DNA from: an uncultured Chitinophagaceae bacterium
Lineage (GTDB): Bacteria > Bacteroidota > Bacteroidia > Chitinophagales > Chitinophagaceae
NCBI GenBank assembly: GCA_903883945.1
Contig: CAISCV010000020.1
Span: 1 to 35,670, forward strand
DNA length: 35,670 nucleotides
Reading direction: 5' to 3'
The notes under the pieces were generated by a model, which worked only from the letters and a program-made list of their open reading frames with translations, searched no databases and was not told where the DNA came from. The position numbers were made by a program, and so were the translations under genes. Of the stretch, positions 8,390 to 17,450 are shown piece by piece; position 1 is the stretch's first letter; every line of letters begins with the position of its first letter.

Positions 8390-8410
8390 TTAACAATACC
8401 AAATTGTTAA
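8390..8410. promoter_or_regulatory. Inverted repeat in the divergent phosphoesterase/peroxidase promoter region
   Basis: TTAACAAT (8390-8397) and ATTGTTAA (8403-8410) form a perfect 8-bp dyad with a 5-base spacer, 49 bases upstream of the phosphoesterase ATG. It could be an operator for a dimeric regulator. AT-rich dyads also arise by chance. Confidence 0.3.
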
Positions 8411-8555
8411 CATATACGTTGGAATTTATAAATTTACAATAGAATACTTACTAGCAAAGGGTTTGGTGGAAACAAGTAGGGATGATCGTACAAATAAAAA
8501 TAACGAGTGAAACCTTTATAACCCTTTAGATGTTAACCTTAAAACAAATTAAACA

Positions 8556-9146
8556 ATGACATTTCAACAATACATACTAAAGTTTCTCTACCCATTCATC
8601 ATGTTAATAGACAAGTGGATGCCCGCAAAAGATGCTTCTCTACAAAATAATCATCATACACTTCCTGTAATTCCTATTTATAGTGTTGTGGTGATGGCTA
8701 ATAACAATCTTCCATTTTCGCTGGAACAGTTTAGGGGGAAGAAGATAATGTTGGTGAACACCGCGAGTAATTGTGGCTTTACAGCACAATATGACCAACT
8801 AGAAGCATTGTATAAACAAAATAGGGACAAACTAGTAATTGTGGCTTTTCCGTCGAATGATTTTAAGGGACAAGAGCCACAAAACGATACGGCTATCAGT
8901 ACATTCTGCAAAATTAATTATGGGGTTACTTTCCCTCTAATGAAAAAATCGGATGTAGTAAAAGGAAAAAACCAGAATGAAATATATCAATGGTTAACCG
9001 ATCCTGCCAAAAATGGATGGTGTGACAAACAACCTACCTGGAACTTTTGTAAATACCTGATTAATGAAAAAGGGGTGCTTACACACTTCTTCAAACAAAG
9101 TGTCTCACCATTGGATAAGCGAGTAATTGAAGCTATCAAAGAATAA
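8556..9146 (+). CDS. Glutathione peroxidase family (thiol peroxidase)
   Basis: A 196-aa member of the GPx family. Peroxidatic C73 lies in NTASNCGFTAQY, Q106 in FPSNDFKGQEP, and W162/N163 in the conserved WNF motif, giving the catalytic Cys/Gln/Trp/Asn set. C118 (STFCKINYGVTFP) is at the place of the resolving Cys of thioredoxin-dependent Cys-GPx enzymes, so thioredoxin rather than glutathione is the likely reductant. An N-terminal hydrophobic segment (about 5-22) could anchor the protein at the inner membrane. The protein is longer than the usual 160 aa because of this extension. It is transcribed alone, with a terminator after the stop. Confidence 0.9.
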   Translation: MTFQQYILKFLYPFIMLIDKWMPAKDASLQNNHHTLPVIPIYSVVVMANNNLPFSLEQFRGKKIMLVNTASNCGFTAQYDQLEALYKQNRDKLVIVAFPSNDFKGQEPQNDTAISTFCKINYGVTFPLMKKSDVVKGKNQNEIYQWLTDPAKNGWCDKQPTWNFCKYLINEKGVLTHFFKQSVSPLDKRVIEAIKE

Positions 9147-9180
9147 AACAATTTGAAGTTGATAATTTCAATGCCTGTTA

Positions 9181-9210
9181 GGAATAATATAAATATTATT
9201 CCCTTTTTTT
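9181..9210 (+). terminator. Terminator of the peroxidase gene
   Basis: GGAATAATAT (9181-9190) pairs with ATATTATTCC (9193-9202), followed by CTTTTTTT. It is 34 bases after the stop and just before the acetyltransferase gene. Confidence 0.7.
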
Positions 9211-9231
9211 GTACGCTAACTACTATAAATA

Positions 9232-9693
9232 ATGATCAAATTAAGAAGAGCAGTAAAAGAAGACTGTAAAAGGCTCTTAGAGCTTGTACAAGAGCTAGCG
9301 TTATACGAAAAAGCCCCTCAAGAAGTAACGGTCTCGTTGGAACATTTTATAGAAAGCGGTTTTGGAACCAACCCGGTCTGGTGGGCTTATGTAGCTACAG
9401 ATACAAGTGTAGAGGGTGGGGAATATATAATAGGAATGTCTTTGTACTACATTAGATATAGCACCTGGAAGGGGCAATCGCTTTATTTAGAAGACTTAAT
9501 TGTTACTGAACCAATGCGTGGAAAGGGCATAGGAAAACTCCTATTTGAAGTAATGATAGAAGAATGTAAACTAAAAGGATTCAAACGGATGTGCTGGCAA
9601 GTATTAGACTGGAATGAACCTGCCATAAACTTCTACAAAAAATACAATGCCACTTTTGATGGCGAATGGCTGAATGGGGCAATAGATTTTTGA
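9232..9693 (+). CDS. GNAT family N-acetyltransferase, diamine/spermidine acetyltransferase-like
   Basis: A 153-aa GNAT fold. It begins IKLRRAVKEDCKRLLELVQELALYEKAP, typical of the SAT1-like group. The acetyl-CoA pyrophosphate loop is RGKGIGKLLF (about 99-108) after LEDLIVTEPM, and the C-terminal WNEPAINFYKKYNA motif (about 128-141) is present. It transfers acetyl from acetyl-CoA to an amine; a polyamine or thialysine-like substrate is suggested by similarity only. It is probably a separate transcription unit, because a terminator precedes it. It is convergent with the lipoprotein gene, 9 bases apart. Confidence 0.85.
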   Translation: MIKLRRAVKEDCKRLLELVQELALYEKAPQEVTVSLEHFIESGFGTNPVWWAYVATDTSVEGGEYIIGMSLYYIRYSTWKGQSLYLEDLIVTEPMRGKGIGKLLFEVMIEECKLKGFKRMCWQVLDWNEPAINFYKKYNATFDGEWLNGAIDF

Positions 9694-9702
9694 AACTAAA
9701 AA

Positions 9703-10716
9703 CTATTTTACATTCCAGTTTCTTGCAAATCTATACACATCCGGGGTTGGAGAAGAGTAGCTAATCAAACCAATCTTTTTGGCATAATAGACATCATTTG
9801 GAAGAATGGCACTAGATTGATCTTGCCCACTGAGAATAAATGTAACAGCCTGTTTTAAATGAATTACACTGTCTAGTGTTTGATTATTAGACAACCTATA
9901 CGATACGTTCTTCTCCATAACGGTTGTCGTGATACTCACAACCAAAGGAGCTCCTTGTATTGTGCCGTTGAAGGTTTTTGTTTGCCAAGACTCACCTACC
10001 TTCTTCGATTCATCCAAAAACAAGAACTCAAATCTTGGAATAGAAAAACCAGAGAAGATATCCGTGTATTCATAATAATGACCTTTATAGTCTTTGTAAT
10101 AATAATGGGTATCACTTTTTTTGGTAGATGAAAATAACGTATAAGGTAGTCCATTTACCAATTGTGTATTGGACGTTACTGTATAACCAACAGTATCACC
10201 CGAACCTGCGTTTAAAATGGTATCATACCTCCAATAACTTCCTAAAGACATAGGGAAATAGTCTTTTTCGGATCTGGATAAATGATTAGTCGATACACTA
10301 AACGAACAAAATGTATTAAGAAAAAATACATTAAAATAAGAAATACCCGATGTTTTAGGGATACCATTTCCTTTGAGGACAACCGTTTTTATTCCTGTAT
10401 TATATGTTGTAGCGGAATCCATAGAAAACCAACAACCATTTACGGTGTCGGTATATAATTTATACCTTCCTGTTTTTGTGAAATTTATAGTTACTGTAAT
10501 TGAGTTTTGAGTAGTAAGTGTCGTATCCTGCGTATAAACTCCATTTACGGTAATTGCATAACAGTTGCCCGATTCATCTTGAAGACTTCCCTTAGCAGGG
10601 GTACTGATAGTTGGGAAAACGGTAAGTGTTTGGTTGGTTTCGACACTATAATCTTTTTGACAGCCCATAGTCATAAGTAAACCTATATAAAAAACAACAC
10701 CAAAAACTTTGTTCAT
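9703..10716 (-). CDS. Putative lipoprotein of unknown function
   Basis: A 337-aa protein with a lipoprotein-type signal: hydrophobic VFGVVFYIGLLMTMG followed by C19 and then QKDYS. A Thr at -3 makes the lipobox slightly atypical. The mature part is rich in Thr/Ser and beta-strand-like. From about residue 152 it contains FPMSLGSYWRYDTI, a phrase common in Bacteroidota lipoproteins ('YFPL..GSYW.Y'). No catalytic motif is seen. It is likely attached to the outer membrane or the periplasmic leaflet. The 291 bases upstream (10717-11007) show no gene. Confidence 0.7.
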   Translation of the reverse strand: MNKVFGVVFYIGLLMTMGCQKDYSVETNQTLTVFPTISTPAKGSLQDESGNCYAITVNGVYTQDTTLTTQNSITVTINFTKTGRYKLYTDTVNGCWFSMDSATTYNTGIKTVVLKGNGIPKTSGISYFNVFFLNTFCSFSVSTNHLSRSEKDYFPMSLGSYWRYDTILNAGSGDTVGYTVTSNTQLVNGLPYTLFSSTKKSDTHYYYKDYKGHYYEYTDIFSGFSIPRFEFLFLDESKKVGESWQTKTFNGTIQGAPLVVSITTTVMEKNVSYRLSNNQTLDSVIHLKQAVTFILSGQDQSSAILPNDVYYAKKIGLISYSSPTPDVYRFARNWNVK

Positions 10717-11007
10717 ATTATTTCCTTCGAGTGAAATTTTAGATGTAATTTAATCAAACAGTGCTGCTTGGTTACAATAACATCCTTCAAAAGTAACAGA
10801 TTTGGTTTGTATAGATAGTCAATTGTTATGTTATAATTATTTTAGCTACAGAAATAGTTCGGAATCATCACATCCAATTGCCCTCGAATGTGGGATTCTC
10901 ATTTGCTCCTATGCCATACTTACGATGATAACTACAGCTTAAAAGTGAAACATTAACCGAGTTTGTTAAGACTGCCCCATCCTATTTGCTGTTATGGTTT
11001 GTTCGCC

Positions 11008-11973
11008 TTAGGGATGCAGTTCTGCTTGTGTTTTAATGTGTTCTAAAACTCGTTGGTGAATTTTGTGAACGATATAGTCACTCCATAGTGTCCAATATAT
11101 ATCAGGTTTAATTTTATTGATGTACCAAGTTGTACCAACGAGTAGCGTGTGTCCATCGGGCAATGCAGTCAACTTAAACTGTCCTTGTTTGGAAACCCAA
11201 TACCCGTGCAGATGGTTGGGATGGATGTTATAGAAACTCATCTCCTTCATTGGTTCTGGTTGGTCGTCGACCGAAAACCTTAAAAGATTTGGTTTATCCC
11301 AAATAGTAATTGGCTCTATAAAACTTCCCGTACAGAAGTTGCAATGTCTTACAGCACCAACACCTTGTCCACTTATGGTTGCATTTATTGGATAGGCGAT
11401 TCCTGTTTTAAAAATAAATTCAGTTGGGTCTTTTAATTGTGGAAATGAGATTACATTTCTCCAAACAGTTTCAGTAGAAGCATTTATTTCTATCGAAGTT
11501 GTAACACTACGAAGGTCATCCGACAATTTGTATTTATATTCGAATGACATAAAAACTGGAACAGATAATAGAAGCAAAACAACCATTGTAGGCAAGCTTT
11601 TTTTCAATTTACTATTAGATATGCTTACTCCTATCAAAAAGCCTATATATGTAAACAGGATACCTATTGGTGCCGCCATTATCAAACATATAACTCCTTC
11701 CCAAGCAAAAAAGAGTAAACCAAAACAATAAACAAATAGCGTATTATAAGAATTGTTGCGAAGTTTTTTTCTAGGGATTGGGTTATTATAACTGTAAATT
11801 AAAGTAGAGGTAGTACCTAAAACAAAAGGAAGCCAAACAAATAGCCCTACTGCGTAATCCTTAAGAATATTAATTGCCAGGTAGGTTACGAACCAACCGA
11901 ATAGACAGGGTAATAAAATAGATAGTACTTTATTAAAAGAATTTTTCTCTGTCCTATTATCTGTTTCTGTCAT
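11008..11973 (-). CDS. Membrane protein with C-terminal SRPBCC (polyketide cyclase/START-like) domain
   Basis: A 321-aa protein. Residues about 15-145 hold four or five hydrophobic helices (LSILLPCLFGWFVTYLAI; VGLFVWLPFVLG; LFVYCFGLLFFAW and others). From about 156 a soluble domain begins with TTSIEINASTETVWRNVISFPQL, the standard opening strand and helix of SRPBCC proteins. It continues with LRFSVDDQPEPMKEM and ends in a long helix (WTLWSDYIVHKIHQRVLEHI). SRPBCC domains bind hydrophobic ligands in a helix-grip pocket. The fusion to a membrane part suggests action on lipid-like molecules at the membrane, but the substrate is unknown. A paired Cys motif (CNFC) lies near residue 211. Confidence 0.7.
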   Translation of the reverse strand: MTETDNRTEKNSFNKVLSILLPCLFGWFVTYLAINILKDYAVGLFVWLPFVLGTTSTLIYSYNNPIPRKKLRNNSYNTLFVYCFGLLFFAWEGVICLIMAAPIGILFTYIGFLIGVSISNSKLKKSLPTMVVLLLLSVPVFMSFEYKYKLSDDLRSVTTSIEINASTETVWRNVISFPQLKDPTEFIFKTGIAYPINATISGQGVGAVRHCNFCTGSFIEPITIWDKPNLLRFSVDDQPEPMKEMSFYNIHPNHLHGYWVSKQGQFKLTALPDGHTLLVGTTWYINKIKPDIYWTLWSDYIVHKIHQRVLEHIKTQAELHP

Positions 11974-13193
11974 AATGTAACGATTGGTTTAATCAGGTGT
12001 ACAACACACAAGCATCTGAAATGTGGCTAGCAAGCGTTATTCCGCCAACCACAAAAGCTTTTTACTCGTTCCAAAAGCCAAATATAAGAACTGATACTTA
12101 ATGTGGTTCAGATGTCCGAAACTACTAACAAAAGAAAGCATAATTGCTCAATTATTTCAGTCTGCAAGCCCTTTCCTAAACAATATTATTGTTACACAAC
12201 TTATCCACCCATCTACAGTCGGTTACAAAATACCAAAGGGTATCTTTACGCCATATTGTCCACTATATGACACCTATTATAGAATTGCAGCAATACCCGA
12301 CTATTTATCCTTATAGTTAGGACAAGAATGTACAAAAAAATACAAACTTTAACATTCGGTAACGCTTTAAGCAAAAAGACTTCTTAATACCCCTAAAAGG
12401 TTACAAATGGTGCCTATTTTGCCACAAAACATCCATTTTGCCCATATTAGGTATGTTATCGAACGCTACCACGTACCTAAATTATATATTAGGTACGTTA
12501 TTGAACGCTACCACGTACCTAAATTATATATTAGGTACGTTATTGAACGCCACCACGTACCTAAATTATATATTAGGTACGTTATTAAACGCTACCACGT
12601 ACCTAAATTATATATTAGGTACGTTATTAAACGCTACCACGTACCTAAATTATATATTAGGTACGTTATTGAACGCCACCACGTACCTAAGATGTTTTAG
12701 ATATGCCAGATTACACTCCCTTTTAAGCATTATTTATCACACAACGGTCTTATTTCATAATTTGAAGAACGATATAGAAACAAATGATTGAGGGTGGCAT
12801 TCTATTTGACATGCAGGCGACCTCACAATCAAAAAGAATTTGTTGGTTGCTTACTGCTATTTTACTTTATAAGCCAAATCTCTCGCCATCTACTTTAATT
12901 AATGGGATTCTACCACAAAAAAAAATAGTATCGCCCTAGCCATTGGTTTGGTATTGCTTGTTGGGAATATTACACTACCGCCCATCAGGATATCACTTTA
13001 ATTGATATTAATATTGATATCTGTGCTAAAATAAGTGGTACAAGCGAACCCAATTAATCGCATTTATAATCTTTTTGGTATTATTAAGGTGAAATGTTCA
13101 ATTGATTCATTTATCAAAATACCAACTAGTTTTCATCAATTAAACAACCAACTCCCTACTTTTACGGCATCTATATCGATTAATAAGAACATA
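11974..13193. other. 1.2-kb non-coding stretch between divergent genes
   Basis: Between the SRPBCC protein start and the MurA start no convincing gene is seen. Open frames here are short or produced by the 42-bp tandem repeat. The promoters of both neighbours must lie in this stretch. The only structure found is the hairpin array at 12447-12690. Confidence 0.6.
12447..12690. repeat. Tandem array of six 42-bp units, each containing a hairpin
   Basis: Units start at 12447, 12489, 12531, 12573, 12615 and 12657; the last lacks the trailing spacer. Each unit is TTAGGTACGT, a 14-nt loop (consensus TATTGAACGCTACC), ACGTACCTAA, then ATTATATA. The two 10-nt arms are exact reverse complements in units 2-6; unit 1 has one T for C. 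All differences between units are transitions and nearly all lie in the loop. Right arm and next left arm can also pair across the 8-nt spacer, so two alternative folding registers exist. Because 42 is a multiple of three, two plus-strand frames stay open through the array, which creates spurious repeat peptides. Confidence 0.95.
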
Positions 13194-14498
13194 ATGGCAT
13201 CATTCATCGTACAAGGAGGCAATCAGTTGAAAGGAACAATTGTTCCGCAAGGGGCAAAAAATGAGGCCTTACAAATATTAAGTGCTGTACTATTAACCGC
13301 AGAGCCGGTAACGGTAAATAATATCCCCGACATTTTAGACGTAAACTTACTGATAGAGTTATTGGAAGATATAGGGGTGAAGGTGGATAGAAAAGATAGA
13401 CATACTTGCACCTTCACGGCCGATGATGTGGATACAGACTATTTTACTTCGGAGGCTTTTAGAATTAAAGGCGGTAGACTGAGGGGGTCAGTTATGTTGG
13501 CAGGCCCAATGTTGGCTAGGTTTAAAAAGGCCTACATACCCAAGCCGGGAGGAGATAAAATAGGTCGGCGCCGATTGGATACGCATATCATTGGCTTCGA
13601 AAAGCTAGGGGCGAAATTTGAATATGATGACACGCATTTTGTTTTCAAACTAACTGCCCCCCAATTACATGGTGCCTATATGTTGCTAGATGAACCTTCG
13701 GTAACCGGGACTGCGAACATTTTGATGGCAGCAGTTTTGGCAGAGGGAACAACGACCATTTATAATGCTGCTTGCGAACCTTATTTGCAACAACTGTGTA
13801 ATATGCTTTGCAGAATGGGTGCAAAGATTGGGGGCATTGGAAGTAATTTGCTGGTAATTGAAGGGGTAGAAAATCTACACGGAACCGACCACAAGATGCT
13901 GCCGGATATGATTGAAGTAGGTAGTTTTATTGGCTTGGCAGCGATGACGCAAAGTGAACTAACCATTAAAGGAGCAGGTATCCATCACCTAGGAATGATA
14001 CCCGAGAAGTTTGCACAAATGGGTATTCAGTTCGAATTGAAAGGAGATGATATCTATGTTCCTGCACAGGATAGTTATGAAGTAACCACTTTTTTGGATG
14101 GTGGAATACTTACCATTTACGATCATCCTTGGCCAGGTTTTACCCCCGATCTGATAAGTATTATGCTCGTAATAGCTACGCAAGCAAAGGGAAGTGTACT
14201 TATTCACCAGAAAATGTTTGAAAGCAGGTTGTTCTTTGTAGATAAGTTGATTGATATGGGTGCACAAATTATTTTGTGTGATCCCCATCGTGCCACCGTA
14301 ATTGGTTTGGGTAGGAAATATGCCTTACGGGGTATTACTATGAGTAGCCCGGACATCAGGGCGGGACAAGCTTTGTTGATAGCTGCTTTGAGTGCCGATG
14401 GCAAAAGTACCATACAAAATATAGAACAGATAGACAGGGGGTATCAAAATATTGATACAAGGTTAAGAGCCATTGGTGCCGATATTACAAGAGCATAA
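13194..14498 (+). CDS. murA: UDP-N-acetylglucosamine 1-carboxyvinyltransferase
   Basis: MurA transfers enolpyruvate from PEP to UDP-GlcNAc, the first committed step of peptidoglycan synthesis, in the cytoplasm. The ATG at 13194 gives 434 aa, the normal length; the frame is open 53 codons further upstream but that part has no MurA character. K22 (PQGAKNEAL) matches the conserved active-site Lys. The catalytic loop reads GGDKIGRRRLDTH, with Asp121 where the E. coli enzyme has Cys115. Cys-to-Asp at this site is known to abolish fosfomycin alkylation (as in mycobacterial and chlamydial MurA), and from memory Asp is common here in Bacteroidota. The remainder (YDHPWPGFTPDLISIML; RGYQNIDTRLRAIGA) is typical. 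It is transcribed alone or with the SDR gene downstream (100-bp gap). Confidence 0.95.
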   Translation: MASFIVQGGNQLKGTIVPQGAKNEALQILSAVLLTAEPVTVNNIPDILDVNLLIELLEDIGVKVDRKDRHTCTFTADDVDTDYFTSEAFRIKGGRLRGSVMLAGPMLARFKKAYIPKPGGDKIGRRRLDTHIIGFEKLGAKFEYDDTHFVFKLTAPQLHGAYMLLDEPSVTGTANILMAAVLAEGTTTIYNAACEPYLQQLCNMLCRMGAKIGGIGSNLLVIEGVENLHGTDHKMLPDMIEVGSFIGLAAMTQSELTIKGAGIHHLGMIPEKFAQMGIQFELKGDDIYVPAQDSYEVTTFLDGGILTIYDHPWPGFTPDLISIMLVIATQAKGSVLIHQKMFESRLFFVDKLIDMGAQIILCDPHRATVIGLGRKYALRGITMSSPDIRAGQALLIAALSADGKSTIQNIEQIDRGYQNIDTRLRAIGADITRA

Positions 14499-14598
14499 AT
14501 TTATTATAAAGAACATTAGGGGAGGAATCATCAGGTACACAATAGTACCCCTCATTTTTTCAAGTGTTTATTTGTATTAAATACATAATTAATCATAC

Positions 14599-15570
14599 AT
14601 GATATTAGTAACAGGTGGTAGTGGTTTGGTAGGGAGTCACTTGATACCTTTTCTTTTGAAAGAAGGAAAACAGGTAAGGGCTTTGTATCGCCACGCTCAT
14701 CCACCCATTACAGACATCAATTTAGACTGGTTTCAAGGAGATATTTTAGATGTGTTGGATGTAGAAGCTGCCTTACAAGGTGTTACACAGGTTTATCATT
14801 GCGCTGGTATGGTGTCTTTTAATCCTAAAGATAAAAGACAGCTCTTTAAAGTAAATGTGGAAGGAACTGCCAACATCGTAAATGCCTGTATTGATGCTGG
14901 GGTAGAAAAGCTTTTACACGTGAGTTCTGTTGCGGCCTTAGGAAGATTTGGAGGAGATAAACCAATTGATGAAACCAGAAAATGGGAGGATAAAACAGGG
15001 GGAAGTATCTATGCCAAAACAAAACACCTCTCCGAAATGGAAGTTTGGCGTGGCATAGGAGAAGGACTGAATGCAGTGATTGTAAACCCAACGATTGTTT
15101 TGGGTGCATCGGATTGGGACAAGGGCAGTACAGGTATTTTTAAATCGGCCTACCATGAATTTCCTTGGTTTACCAATGGCATCACTGGCTTTGTAGATGT
15201 AAATGATGTGGTAAAAGCAATGATATTGTTAATGGAAAGCACCACTACAGGGGAAAGGTTTATTTTGAATGGAGATAATGTTGGCTATAAAGAAATATTT
15301 AGTGAGATTGCGGTAGAATTTGGCAGAAAACCACCTTATAAAGAAGTAACTAAAACAATGGCTGCGATTGTTTGGCGAATTGAGGCAGTAAAAGAATTAT
15401 TTACCAAGAAAAAACCGCTACTTACCAAAGAAACCGCCCATACGGCACAAACCAAAGTATATTTTGATAACAGCAAACTTCTAAAAGCATTACCTACTTT
15501 TGAGTATAGTCCAATAAATGATACAATCAAACGTATTTGTGGGGAGTTGAAAGTGCAGTATCAGTTGTAG
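14599..15570 (+). CDS. NAD(P)-dependent epimerase/dehydratase (extended SDR)
   Basis: A 323-aa extended short-chain dehydrogenase. The nucleotide-binding TGGSGLVG is at 5-12, the YxxxK catalytic pair is Y138/K142 (SIYAKTK), and S109/S110 in HVSSVAA lie upstream as expected. Similar proteins (dihydroflavonol 4-reductase-like, sugar epimerases, 3-beta-HSD-like) act on varied substrates, so the reaction cannot be fixed. The C-terminal part (about 245-323) is basic and substrate-variable. Its stop codon TAG (15568-15570) directly abuts the stop of the convergent hemD, with no intergenic base. Confidence 0.85.
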   Translation: MILVTGGSGLVGSHLIPFLLKEGKQVRALYRHAHPPITDINLDWFQGDILDVLDVEAALQGVTQVYHCAGMVSFNPKDKRQLFKVNVEGTANIVNACIDAGVEKLLHVSSVAALGRFGGDKPIDETRKWEDKTGGSIYAKTKHLSEMEVWRGIGEGLNAVIVNPTIVLGASDWDKGSTGIFKSAYHEFPWFTNGITGFVDVNDVVKAMILLMESTTTGERFILNGDNVGYKEIFSEIAVEFGRKPPYKEVTKTMAAIVWRIEAVKELFTKKKPLLTKETAHTAQTKVYFDNSKLLKALPTFEYSPINDTIKRICGELKVQYQL

Positions 15571-16371
15571 TTACCCTTTATTTTTTGCTTCTTCAGCTAA
15601 GTATTTATCTAAAGCAGTTACCATACTTGGTGCAAGTGGCACTGGTGCTTTTATTCCTATGTTTAGACCTGCGTCGGCGACAGCCTTCGTGGTATTTTCT
15701 CCAAAAGTTCCTAAAACAGTACCATTTTGTTTGTAATCTGGAAAGCTGTCCAACAAACTTCTGATGCCACTTGGGGTAAATAAACAGATAACGTCGAATT
15801 TTTCATTTTCAAATAATGCTTTCACATCATTGCTTACACTACGATACATAAATGCAAGGTTAAAATCGCAATTATTTGTTTTCAGCCAACCTACAATGTC
15901 ACTATCTTGTTGATTTTCACTACAAACATACAAGAACGTTTCTCCATCTCTATGCTTTTTTATGATGTCGAACAGGCTTTTGTTGTTGGCACTTGCACCA
16001 AAGAATATTTTACGTTTTCTATAAAGAATAAATTTCTGAAGATAAAGGGCCACCGATTCGGTGGTACAGAAATACTTAATTTCCTGATCGATGGGTCTTC
16101 TCATTTCTTCGTTCATCCGAAAATAATGATCGATGGCATTCCTGCTAGTGAAGATAATGGAGGTGTATTTAGACAAATCAATCTTTTGCTTTCTAAATTC
16201 CTTTGGGGTAATTCCTTCTATTTTAATAAAAGGATAAAACACTAGCTCAATTTTATGCTTGCGTTCCAGATCGAAGTAAGGAGATTTATCACTCTCGGGT
16301 CTCGCTTGCGAGATGAGAATTCTCTTTTGGGGTGTATTTGTAGCTGTAGCGTTCTCGTCTTGAGTAACCAT
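15571..16371 (-). CDS. hemD: Uroporphyrinogen-III synthase
   Basis: 266 aa from the ATG at 16371; a TTG at 16392 could add seven residues. HemD closes hydroxymethylbilane to uroporphyrinogen III in haem/tetrapyrrole synthesis. Family features are the opening KRILISQARPESDKSPY strand, YTSIIFTSRNAIDHYF near 80, the hinge IKYFCTTESVALYL, and CLFTPSGIRSLLDSF plus LGTFGENTTKAVADAGL in the second lobe. HemD is poorly conserved in general, but these blocks and the neighbouring DUF4271 gene, a familiar Bacteroidota pairing, support the call. It lies just after the DUF4271 stop (16395), so both are likely one transcript. Confidence 0.85.
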   Translation of the reverse strand: MVTQDENATATNTPQKRILISQARPESDKSPYFDLERKHKIELVFYPFIKIEGITPKEFRKQKIDLSKYTSIIFTSRNAIDHYFRMNEEMRRPIDQEIKYFCTTESVALYLQKFILYRKRKIFFGASANNKSLFDIIKKHRDGETFLYVCSENQQDSDIVGWLKTNNCDFNLAFMYRSVSNDVKALFENEKFDVICLFTPSGIRSLLDSFPDYKQNGTVLGTFGENTTKAVADAGLNIGIKAPVPLAPSMVTALDKYLAEEAKNKG

Positions 16372-16394
16372 TCTCTTATTGATGTTTTGCAAAA

Positions 16395-17450
16395 CTATAT
16401 TTCTGAAGCTATTAAATTGAAAACTGCTTTATAAATTAACAACAATGGCAATATCTCAACGGCACAAAGGTATAGGAAAAAATGTAAGGCGTGAAAGTGT
16501 AACTCATTTCTTAATGTTCCCATCACTACAAAATACCGGTATAATAAGGTGAGCCCAAGTAATCCATAAGTTACAAATAAACAAATCCTTGCTATTTCGC
16601 CATCGTTAAAGGCAATCAGGAATACAAACGGAAGCAGAACAATTGCAATTATTTTATTACTTAGAAAGACTACAAACGTGTATGACTCCAGAGATTCTCT
16701 AGCATTAAAAATCCACCCGATAAAATTGAGGAAAATAAATTTGAATAAGTATATACCCGTAATGGCAGCTACAGAATATCCTAATAATATCCAAAAATTA
16801 ATATGAACCAGCCCTTTGTAGTTCAATATCAAGCTTACATAAATTGATAAGCAGCCTATAAAAACAATATTCAATAAAATAGAGGAAACCTTGTTGTGGG
16901 TTAATTGCTCAACCGCTTGTTTTTGCCTGTAAGTAGTTTGAAAGAACAGCGAGAACATATTGATAAAATACTTTGGAAAAACAGCCTTAGTAAATGCTAT
17001 CAAGGCAGCCAAACCAACCAAAATATAAAACAGTTCATCTTTGCCTTGCGGATTACGTTCCTTTTCTAATAATGCAATAGGACTTAAGTTTATCGGGATA
17101 TACAATCCACCAAATATGCCACTGTAACTAGAAGTATCTGTTGGAATAACCAAGAACTTTGCTTGACCCCTCTTTATAGAATCCAATCTGATGGAATCTG
17201 TTATTTTCTGTGCAAGCAATACCGAATCTTTTATATATATCGAATCTTTTGCCAAGCCGAAACTGTCTCTAATAATAGCGGAGTCTTTTACTATGGTTTT
17301 AATATGGGCAAGTTGTGTGGTGTCTCTTTTTACTACTACTCTTCTTATTGGTTTGTGGGCAGGCGCCAGATTAGAATCAGTTTGAGCTGTAGCAAACAAA
17401 CCGAATACCATCAAACAAAACAACAATAATAATTTTTTAACAGAGAACAT
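16395..17450 (-). CDS. DUF4271 membrane protein
   Basis: 351 aa from the ATG at 17450, chosen because it starts a clear signal peptide (MFSVKKLLLLFCLMVFGLFATAQ). The upstream extension of the frame is not signal-like. Residues about 25-125 are periplasmic and Thr/Lys/Asp-rich. From about 138 to the end there are six or seven transmembrane helices. DUF4271 has no known biochemical role. Its regular position before hemD suggests a link with tetrapyrrole or envelope metabolism, which is inference from context only. Confidence 0.8.
   Translation of the reverse strand: MFSVKKLLLLFCLMVFGLFATAQTDSNLAPAHKPIRRVVVKRDTTQLAHIKTIVKDSAIIRDSFGLAKDSIYIKDSVLLAQKITDSIRLDSIKRGQAKFLVIPTDTSSYSGIFGGLYIPINLSPIALLEKERNPQGKDELFYILVGLAALIAFTKAVFPKYFINMFSLFFQTTYRQKQAVEQLTHNKVSSILLNIVFIGCLSIYVSLILNYKGLVHINFWILLGYSVAAITGIYLFKFIFLNFIGWIFNARESLESYTFVVFLSNKIIAIVLLPFVFLIAFNDGEIARICLFVTYGLLGLTLLYRYFVVMGTLRNELHFHALHFFLYLCAVEILPLLLIYKAVFNLIASEI

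Noticed and set aside
11974-12100. Integron-like attC site near GTTATTCCGCC
   Set aside because: No matching core pairs, no integrase and no cassette array are seen.
12447-12690. CRISPR array
   Set aside because: Units are contiguous 42-bp copies with no unique spacers; loop differences are only a few transitions, and no cas gene is present.
12407-12791. Two overlapping open frames encoding 14-residue repeat peptides
   Set aside because: They exist only because the 42-bp DNA repeat is a multiple of three; the same array is open in two frames and the flanks have no coding character.
13035-13193. Extended N-terminus of MurA
   Set aside because: The extra 53 residues show no MurA similarity, and the downstream ATG gives the exact family length with K22 in place.
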